Shown here: piece after piece, positions 10,019-14,249 of the stretch
Numbering within the stretch: position 1 is the stretch's first letter
Layout: each line of letters begins with the position of its first letter
NCBI GenBank assembly: GCA_964394145.1
Contig: CAYMVL010000004.1
Coordinates: 1 to 23,859 of the forward strand
DNA from: JAFGBN01 sp964394145
GTDB lineage: Bacteria; Chloroflexota; Dehalococcoidia; GIF9; AB-539-J10
Direction: 5' to 3'
DNA length: 23,859 nucleotides
The notes under the pieces: generated by a model
The model's input: only the letters and a program-made list of their open reading frames with translations
Told to the model about the DNA's origin: nothing
Databases searched by the model: none
Program-made: the position numbers and the translations under genes

Positions 10019-10349
10019 ATCTGCACTATATCTCAGAGAGTACTCATCATGCCACCGCTCTTGAACGAGGCGGAAAATATGCGAAATCTTCGCTGCCAGC
10101 CTTCAGCGACATGAGGTCCTCGGTTAATATAGGAACCGCCGGGTGTGAAAAGGCTTACATGACAGGAAGATATTGCTGAGTATGCCGGCTCCACTATATT
10201 GAAAAGATGGCACAGGACGCTTACAATTTGATTGATTGTCCGGAAACAAAGGCACCGGGCAAGCGGCAGGGCACAGACTTCACGACGATGCGAAATGGTG
10301 TCCGGAAGCTACGGTATGCTGGCTAATTATTGGAGATCAGGTACAGGGC
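10019..10349. other. Intergenic region, folC to pyrF
   Basis: Apart from the folC promoter, nothing here can be supported. The pyrF frame is open from 10236, but the residues before 10350 do not resemble the enzyme. No consensus promoter, hairpin terminator or RNA gene was recognised, although the pyrF promoter must lie in this stretch or upstream. Confidence 0.4.
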
Positions 10350-11147
10350 ATGTCCTTTATCAGCAAATTACTTAGCGCTACCAAGAAAAATGAGAGCCTG
10401 CTGTGCATCGGGCTTGACCCGGACAGAGACCTCATAGCCGGGGGAGACATTCTACAGTTCAATAAAGCTATCATAGACGCCACACATGACCTGGTGTGTG
10501 CCTATAAGCCCAATCTGGCCTTCTATGAAGCTCTCGGAATTGAAGGAATCAGTATTTTACATAAGACGATCGAGCACATAGGTCCCGATATTCCCATAAT
10601 TGGCGATGCCAAGCGCGGCGATATAGGCAATACTGCCAGGGCCTATGCTAAAACTCTTTTTTCGGGTTTTGGCTTTGATGCTACTACGGTTAGCCCGTAC
10701 CTCGGCCTTGACTCCATCGAGCCTTTCATAGACTATCGGGACAAAGGAATATTCATCTTGTGCCGGACGTCAAACAAGGGAGCGCTGGATTTTCAGGACC
10801 TTCGCACCGGGGGGGTACCGCTATATGAAGTAGTAGCTCAGAAAGCCGGGGAGTGGAACATCTACGGCAATATCGGCCTGGTAGTGGGAGCTACATATCC
10901 TGACGAATTGAAGAAGGTACGCTCAATTTGCCCGGAAATGCCTTTGCTTATTCCCGGGATTGGGGCTCAGGGAGGCGACCTCGCTTCAGCCGTCAGGTAC
11001 GGGGTGGATGCCAGGGGACAGAACGCGATTATCAATGTATCCAGGCAGATTCTATATGCTTCAAGGGGAGGGGATTTTGCCCGGGCGGCCAGGAATGTCG
11101 CCGATAAAATACGCAACGAGATTAATTCTTATCTTGCCTGCCGATAG
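10350..11147 (+). CDS. pyrF: Orotidine 5'-phosphate decarboxylase, type 2
   Basis: Catalyses the last step of UMP synthesis, OMP to UMP plus CO2. The active-site motif DAKRGDIGNTA lies near residues 86-96, and holds the Asp/Lys/Asp array of the family. Other family segments are CIGLDPD near residues 19-25, AYKPNLAFYEALG near 51-63 and the late GxGAQGGD loop that binds phosphate. Length (265 residues) and the order of motifs fit the longer type 2 enzymes (PyrF group 2). The frame is open further upstream, but the ATG at 10350 gives the expected MSFISKL start; GGAG lies about 14 bases before it, a loose fit. DUF951 follows after 63 bases on the same strand. Confidence 0.95.
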   Translation: MSFISKLLSATKKNESLLCIGLDPDRDLIAGGDILQFNKAIIDATHDLVCAYKPNLAFYEALGIEGISILHKTIEHIGPDIPIIGDAKRGDIGNTARAYAKTLFSGFGFDATTVSPYLGLDSIEPFIDYRDKGIFILCRTSNKGALDFQDLRTGGVPLYEVVAQKAGEWNIYGNIGLVVGATYPDELKKVRSICPEMPLLIPGIGAQGGDLASAVRYGVDARGQNAIINVSRQILYASRGGDFARAARNVADKIRNEINSYLACR

Positions 11148-11210
11148 AATTGTGTCAGGAATCTCTTCGCCCGGCCCGGCAATAATGGCAGGGCCAGATG
11201 GACAAAGACT

Positions 11211-11402
11211 ATGACCTCAGACGTCAAGCCCGGCGATGTGGTTAGACTGCGCAAGCCACACCCCTGTGGCAGTTATGAATGGGAGGTAGTTAGAATCGGT
11301 GCTGATATCGGGCTTAAATGCCTGAAATGCCAGCGAACGGTCCTCCTGGAAAGAAGCGTATTCGAGAGAAGACTGAAGACAATCCTGTCCCGGGGCGATT
11401 AG
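11211..11402 (+). CDS. DUF951 family small protein
   Basis: A 63-residue protein of the DUF951 family, found widely in Firmicutes and Chloroflexota and of unknown function. The family pattern is clear: GDVVRLRKPHPCGSYEWEV followed by RIGADIGLKC and a second cysteine three residues on. Cysteines C19, C37 and C40 look able to bind a metal, and the fold is expected to be a small beta barrel with possible nucleic-acid or ribosome links; both points are inference. No strong ribosome binding site precedes the ATG. It probably shares a transcript with pyrF, and is followed within 5 bases by a large nested hairpin. Confidence 0.88.
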   Translation: MTSDVKPGDVVRLRKPHPCGSYEWEVVRIGADIGLKCLKCQRTVLLERSVFERRLKTILSRGD

Positions 11403-11406
11403 CCGC

Positions 11407-11456
11407 CTGCCAGCGCTAACCCGTCTGACACCCCCCGGACGGGATATTGCTGGCAG
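11407..11456 (+). repeat. Nested inverted repeat after DUF951
   Basis: CTGCCAGC (11407-11414) pairs with GCTGGCAG (11449-11456), and inside it CCCGTC (11420-11425) pairs with GACGGG (11438-11443). Together they form a two-tier stem. It starts 5 bases after the DUF951 stop codon and ends 12 bases before the -35 box of the next promoter. No T-run follows on either strand, so it is not a classical intrinsic terminator. It may act as a transcript end or stabiliser for pyrF-DUF951, or as a protein binding site. Confidence 0.6.
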
Positions 11457-11468
11457 AAATAGCTAGAA

Positions 11469-11497
11469 TTGAAAGTGACGGGGATTTACATTATAAT
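11469..11497 (+). promoter_or_regulatory. Strong sigma-70-like promoter
   Basis: TTGAAA (11469-11474, 5 of 6) is followed by 17 bases and a perfect TATAAT (11492-11497). Transcription would begin near 11504. The next supported coding region does not start until 11712 and has its own closer promoter, so this promoter either gives bfn a long leader or drives an unannotated RNA. Confidence 0.7.
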
Positions 11498-11503
11498 GTT
11501 CGT

Positions 11504-11640
11504 GTCTCCGTTTCAAGTGTAGACCGGCGGTGCAGGGTGTCAGGTTGTAGCTTCGATCCTGCGGCTGAAAGTCTTTCCAGGGGCGTTACAAATCTACAAT
11601 CAGCAGTCAACAACTGCAAGCGTGTAGCTCGGGATCGAAT
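11504..11640 (+). ncRNA. Candidate structured RNA (unassigned)
   Basis: The segment starts at the predicted transcription start of the strong promoter and ends before the second promoter. Visible pairing is AGAC (11521-11524) with GTCT (11571-11574) enclosing GCAGG (11532-11536) with CCTGC (11558-11562), the alternative TGTAGA (11518-11523) with TCTACA (11593-11598), and the hairpin GCAGT (11603-11607) with ACTGC (11613-11617). I do not recognise SRP RNA, tmRNA or a named riboswitch, and 6S RNA cannot be shown by eye. The 3' end is a guess and no T-run terminator is visible. The 73-residue frame that crosses it starts upstream of the promoter and is probably not a gene. Confidence 0.3.
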
Positions 11641-11642
11641 GC

Positions 11643-11671
11643 TTGACTTCAGCTCATCGATTGATTAGGAT
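11643..11671 (+). promoter_or_regulatory. Probable promoter of the bifunctional nuclease gene
   Basis: TTGACT (11643-11648, 5 of 6) is followed by 17 bases and TAGGAT (11666-11671, 4 of 6). The predicted start near 11678 gives a leader of about 34 bases to the ATG at 11712, which carries AGGGAGGT. It is weaker than the promoter at 11469 but better placed for this gene. Confidence 0.45.
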
Positions 11672-11711
11672 TTAACTGTTATGGAGCCCCGGGTTAAAGG
11701 GAGGTAGCACC

Positions 11712-12233
11712 ATGATAGAGATGGTAATTGACAGTATACGCGTAAGTCTGATGAATTATCAGAGGGTCGTGATTTTGAAAGAGAAGGAAGCCAACCGGTA
11801 TTTGCCCATTTGGATTGGCCCTGCTGAAGCAGATGCTATCGCAGTGAAGCTGCAAAATGTCGAGCTAACCCGTCCCCTAACACATGATTTATTGCATTCT
11901 GTAATCACTACCCTGGGAGCTACGCTCAATTTCATTGTAGTCAACGAACTTCAAAACGACACCTTCTATGCCAAGCTTTCCCTGAATGTTGACGGCGATA
12001 AAGTTGAGGTTGATTCTAGGCCCAGTGATGCCCTGGCTTTGGCTGTAAGAGCCAAGGTACCAATATATAGCGAGGAATCGGTCCTGGAAAAGGCTGGCAT
12101 CGTGCTTGAGGAGGAGGCAGAGAAGGCCGTTTCCAAAGACAAAGTCGATGAGCAAGAGTTGAAGGGCCTGTCAGCATATAAGGATTTCATAAATACGCTT
12201 GATTTAGAAGATTTTAAGAAACGTAAATCCTAG
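11712..12233 (+). CDS. Bifunctional nuclease (BFN/DUF151) family protein
   Basis: A 173-residue protein of the BFN family (DUF151), named after a plant protein with RNase and DNase activity; the bacterial role is not established. The family core is plain: MVIDSIRVSLMNYQRVVILKE at the N-terminus, LPIWIGPAEADAIA near residues 31-44, TRPLTHDLL near 53-61, and VDSRPSDALALAVRAKVPIY near 101-120. A charged C-terminal tail (residues 133-173) rich in Glu and Lys resembles the helical or UvrB/C-like tails on many members. The ATG follows AGGGAGGTAGCACC, an excellent ribosome binding site. Two promoters lie upstream. It seems to be a single-gene unit, and it converges on the rpsP-khpA pair. Confidence 0.9.
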   Translation: MIEMVIDSIRVSLMNYQRVVILKEKEANRYLPIWIGPAEADAIAVKLQNVELTRPLTHDLLHSVITTLGATLNFIVVNELQNDTFYAKLSLNVDGDKVEVDSRPSDALALAVRAKVPIYSEESVLEKAGIVLEEEAEKAVSKDKVDEQELKGLSAYKDFINTLDLEDFKKRKS

Positions 12234-12488
12234 AAATCTATCAGTGCCAACCTGATCGAAGAGACGACCATTCACCGCTTCAGCCTTGTAGCTTGCTCTT
12301 AACGCTGCTTCCAGCCGTGCACCACGCATCGCCGTTAGTCTTGCCCTGGCGCTCATATATATAGGGTGACCCAGGAGAGCCCGCAAACTGCTTATGAAGA
12401 CAGAATCAACACCGCAGAACAGGGTTGTCTGACTTCGTTACTGCTGCAAAAACGACGCAAAAGTGCGCGGAAGGGTGAACTGCTTCGA
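12234..12488. other. Convergent intergenic region, bfn and khpA
   Basis: The stretch lies between two convergent stop codons. On the minus strand just past khpA, CGCA and TGCG can form a small stem followed by TCGTTTTT near 12450-12470, a weak terminator candidate. A minus-strand frame (12204-12386) overlaps the 3' end of bfn and starts with TTG without a ribosome binding site; its sequence resembles nothing I know. Confidence 0.35.
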
Positions 12489-12716
12489 CTAGACTATCTC
12501 TAGTCTAACTCTGACTTCATTTCTAGCTGCTTTTACCCGAAGCAAGGTTCGCATTGCTTCAGCTACTCTGCCCTGCCTGCCGATAATTCTTCCTTTATCT
12601 TCAGGGGCAACCTCAAGCTTAAGCAGCACACCCGTATCACTGTTCTCCTCCGTTATGTTCACTTTGTCAGGTTCCGCCACCAAGGATTTAGCGATGTATT
12701 CTACCAGGTCTTTCAT
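12489..12716 (-). CDS. khpA: KH-domain RNA-binding protein KhpA
   Basis: A 75-residue single KH-domain protein. The RNA-binding GxxG loop is in IIGRQGRVAEAMRTLL (near residues 44-59), preceded by the typical start MKDLVEYIAKSLVAEPDKV. KhpA acts with KhpB/EloR on mRNA and cell division in Firmicutes; the role in this lineage is inferred. It is the second gene after rpsP with a 16-base gap and a good AGGGAGG ribosome binding site. In many bacteria rimM and trmD follow; here the operon stops after khpA and runs into a convergent gene. Length and content are normal for the family. Confidence 0.95.
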   Translation of the reverse strand: MKDLVEYIAKSLVAEPDKVNITEENSDTGVLLKLEVAPEDKGRIIGRQGRVAEAMRTLLRVKAARNEVRVRLEIV

Positions 12717-12732
12717 TCTGCCTCCCTAACAG

Positions 12733-13005
12733 TTAACTTTGCTCCGAGCCCGGTCGCCCAGACTTCTCTACAATGCCCAATTTGCGAAGCAAACTAAGTA
12801 CGGTATCTGTAGGTTGGGCACCGGAGTTAAGCCATTTCAGTGCTTTCGCTTCATTAATATCAACCGTGGCAGGGTCAGTTAAAGGATCATAATGCCCGAT
12901 GACTTCGATAAAACCACCATCGCGAGGTGAGCGGCTGTCAGCCACTACTACCCTGTAGGAAGATTTGTGTCTCCTACCTACTCTTCTTAATCTTATCTTG
13001 ACCAT
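12733..13005 (-). CDS. rpsP: 30S ribosomal protein S16
   Basis: A 90-residue small-subunit ribosomal protein that binds 16S rRNA early in 30S assembly. The start MVKIRLRRVGRRHKSSYRVVV and the segment SPRDGGFIEVIGHYDP are signatures of S16, followed by the usual AKALKWLNSGAQPTDTV segment and a short variable C-terminus. It is first in the pair with khpA. The start is fixed by the universal N-terminus. A near-perfect promoter lies so close that the predicted leader is only about 5 bases, and no proper Shine-Dalgarno sequence is present. Upstream lies the tRNA remnant that marks the edge of the integrated element, so any former upstream partner such as ffh is not visible. Confidence 0.98.
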   Translation of the reverse strand: MVKIRLRRVGRRHKSSYRVVVADSRSPRDGGFIEVIGHYDPLTDPATVDINEAKALKWLNSGAQPTDTVLSLLRKLGIVEKSGRPGSEQS

Positions 13006-13016
13006 TTGACCCGACT

Positions 13017-13045
13017 ATTATCCATTAAACAGCCATAATTGTCAA
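13017..13045 (-). promoter_or_regulatory. rpsP promoter, near-consensus
   Basis: On the minus strand a perfect TTGACA (complement of 13040-13045) is followed by 17 bases and GATAAT (complement of 13017-13022, 5 of 6). The start would fall near 13010, only about 5 bases before the rpsP ATG at 13005. The mRNA would be close to leaderless. Confidence 0.7.
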
Positions 13046-13196
13046 TAATTTGCTGGCCGGCTTTCGCACAGGCCTGAATTATCATGCTATGTCAACGTCA
13101 TACCCGCCGGATGCTATCTATGCATCTGCCCTCGCCGGCACCACAGCGGGAGTCAGCCCTATGAACTTGCTAGTCTTCATAGCTTCTCGCGCATTC

Positions 13197-13241
13197 TGGC
13201 GCGCCTAGAGGGATTCGAACCCACGACCCCCGGTTCCGAAG
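13197..13241 (-). other. tRNA-Arg(UCG) 3' fragment: attachment site at element edge
   Basis: On the minus strand this is the 3' part of a tRNA: anticodon loop CTTCGGA with anticodon TCG (complement of 13235-13241), a variable loop, T-arm GGGTTCGAATCCC, the acceptor 3' strand TAGGCGC, discriminator G and encoded CCA ending at 13197. Beyond 13241 the required 5' anticodon strand (ACCGG on the plus strand) is absent and no D-arm or 5' acceptor strand follows, so this is not a working tRNA. It is the classic remnant left when an element integrates into the 3' end of a tRNA gene and brings its own copy. The orientation predicts that the intact tRNA-Arg lies beyond the right edge of the window. Confidence 0.85.
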
Positions 13242-13271
13242 CTAGAGGCGGAGAGTGCTAAGGGATGTTTT

Positions 13272-13323
13272 CAAATACAAAACGGTATTTTATGGTTTGG
13301 GAATTAACTCCATTTTGTATTTG
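13272..13323. repeat. Inverted repeat CAAATACAAAA / TTTTGTATTTG at element end
   Basis: CAAATACAAAA at 13272-13282 and its exact complement at 13313-13323 are separated by 30 bases. The repeat starts 31 bases inside the tRNA-derived attachment site. The place and spacing suggest arm-type sites for the integrase or a site for an excisionase; a weak hairpin is the alternative. Confidence 0.55.
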
Positions 13324-13359
13324 GGGAGACATGGGGTGATGGGGCATGTCAATGAGTTT

Positions 13360-13380
13360 GTTAGCAAAATGTTAGCAAAA
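13360..13380. repeat. Direct repeat GTTAGCAAAA x2, spaced one helical turn
   Basis: GTTAGCAAAA occurs at 13360-13369 and again at 13371-13380, with an 11-base period so that both copies face the same side of the helix. It lies about 120 bases inside the attachment site. Tandem directly repeated sites of this kind are typical for tyrosine recombinase arms or excisionase (Xis) binding. Confidence 0.5.
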
Positions 13381-13472
13381 GCCTGAAGTAGGTCTGTGTA
13401 CAAAGAGGGTGATGGTGGGAGGCGGGGGAGGGATCGCCATCCCTAATCCTTCTACCTAATGTTAATCAGAGA

Positions 13473-13478
13473 TATAAT
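13473..13478 (+). promoter_or_regulatory. Possible -10 box for the NYN gene
   Basis: A perfect TATAAT at 13473-13478 lies on the plus strand 138 bases before the NYN start. The -35 position (near 13450-13455, TTCTAC) matches poorly. If active, the transcript would carry two hairpins (13506-13530 and 13534-13554) in its leader. A small palindrome AGGGAT-CGCC-ATCCCT lies just upstream at 13429-13444 and could be an operator. Confidence 0.35.
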
Positions 13479-13497
13479 ATTATGGTGGGACCACTGC

Positions 13498-13530
13498 AAA
13501 AAGAAACAGCCTCTCGTTAAGAGAGGCTGT
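13498..13530 (-). terminator. Intrinsic terminator on the minus strand
   Basis: ACAGCCTCTC (13506-13515) and GAGAGGCTGT (13521-13530) form a perfect 10-bp stem with loop GTTAA. Read on the minus strand the stem is followed at once by TTCTTTTT (complement of 13498-13505), the form of a rho-independent terminator. On the plus strand no T-run follows. A second perfect hairpin, GCTAGGG (13534-13540) with CCCTAGC (13548-13554), sits beside it. The only minus-strand genes upstream are those of the res operon ending at 14250, so read-through RNA would cross the NYN gene in antisense before stopping here. Confidence 0.7.
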
Positions 13531-13615
13531 CGGGCTAGGGCTACTCACCCTAGCGCTGTTGGTTATATACTAGTAGAGCGGTTAGGATTTGTCAAGTTAT
13601 TTGGCGGTCCCTTAT

Positions 13616-14227
13616 ATGGAACGTGTAATCGCCTATGTTGATGGCTTCAATCTTTACTTTGGCCTGAGGTCCAAAGGCTGGAAGAGATGCTATTGGCTGA
13701 ACATTCGTCTCTTAGCTCAGAACCTTATGAAACCAAATCAACGGCTACTTCTTACAAAATACTTCACGGCAAGAATATCGGGACCACCAGACAAAGAGAA
13801 ACGACAATCCACTTATATCGAAGCTCTGGAAACACTCAGTGAATTTCAGATTTTCTATGGGAAGTACCAACCCAATCCTCGTCAATGTCCGCACTGTGGC
13901 TTTGAAGACGAAGTGCCGAATGAGAAGATGACAGACGTGAACATTGCCGTGGAAATGCTCAAGGACGCCTTCCAAGATAATTTCGATGTCGCTTTGCTTA
14001 TCTCGGCGGATAGCGACCTGGTGCCACCGGTGAAAACAGTGAGAGAGCTATTCCCTGACAAACGAGTAATAGTTGCGGCTCCTCCCGGGCGTTACTCCGT
14101 TGCCTTAGCAAATTCCGCTAACGGAAGTTCGGTTATCGGCCGTGCTAGGATTGCTAAGAGTCTTCTGCCTGAAGAGATAGAGAAGGCGGACGGATATATC
14201 CTCCGACGTCCACCCTCATGGAAATAG
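13616..14227 (+). CDS. NYN-domain (PIN-like) nuclease, LabA/DUF88 family
   Basis: A 203-residue protein of the NYN family, PIN-fold proteins predicted to cleave RNA with Mg2+ held by conserved acids. The expected acids are present: D9 in AYVDGFNLYFGL, D107 in MTDVNIAVEML, and D132/D134 in ISADSDLVPPV. A CPHC pair lies near residues 91-94, possibly half of a zinc site. The ATG at 13616 gives the family N-terminus MERVIAYVDGFN; a TTG nine codons upstream is less likely. GGCGG about 9 bases before the ATG may serve as ribosome binding site. It is convergent with the res gene, with 22 bases between the stop codons, and sits between the element edge and the restriction operon. The RNA target is unknown; a role in element defence or maintenance is inferred from position. 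Confidence 0.88.
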   Translation: MERVIAYVDGFNLYFGLRSKGWKRCYWLNIRLLAQNLMKPNQRLLLTKYFTARISGPPDKEKRQSTYIEALETLSEFQIFYGKYQPNPRQCPHCGFEDEVPNEKMTDVNIAVEMLKDAFQDNFDVALLISADSDLVPPVKTVRELFPDKRVIVAAPPGRYSVALANSANGSSVIGRARIAKSLLPEEIEKADGYILRRPPSWK

Positions 14228-14249
14228 CAGAGCAGAAACCCGAACGCAG

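Noticed and set aside
11447..11668. Plus-strand frame of 73 residues before bfn
   Set aside because: It starts upstream of a near-consensus promoter, has no ribosome binding site and does not resemble a protein; the region is better read as RNA or leader.
12204..12386. Minus-strand frame of 60 residues after khpA
   Set aside because: TTG start, no ribosome binding site, overlaps the end of bfn. The sequence is somewhat protein-like (Ala/Arg-rich helix), so a decayed gene tail cannot be fully excluded.
13197..13241. Working tRNA-Arg gene
   Set aside because: The 5' acceptor strand, D-arm and 5' anticodon strand are missing upstream on the minus strand, so only an attachment-site remnant is left.
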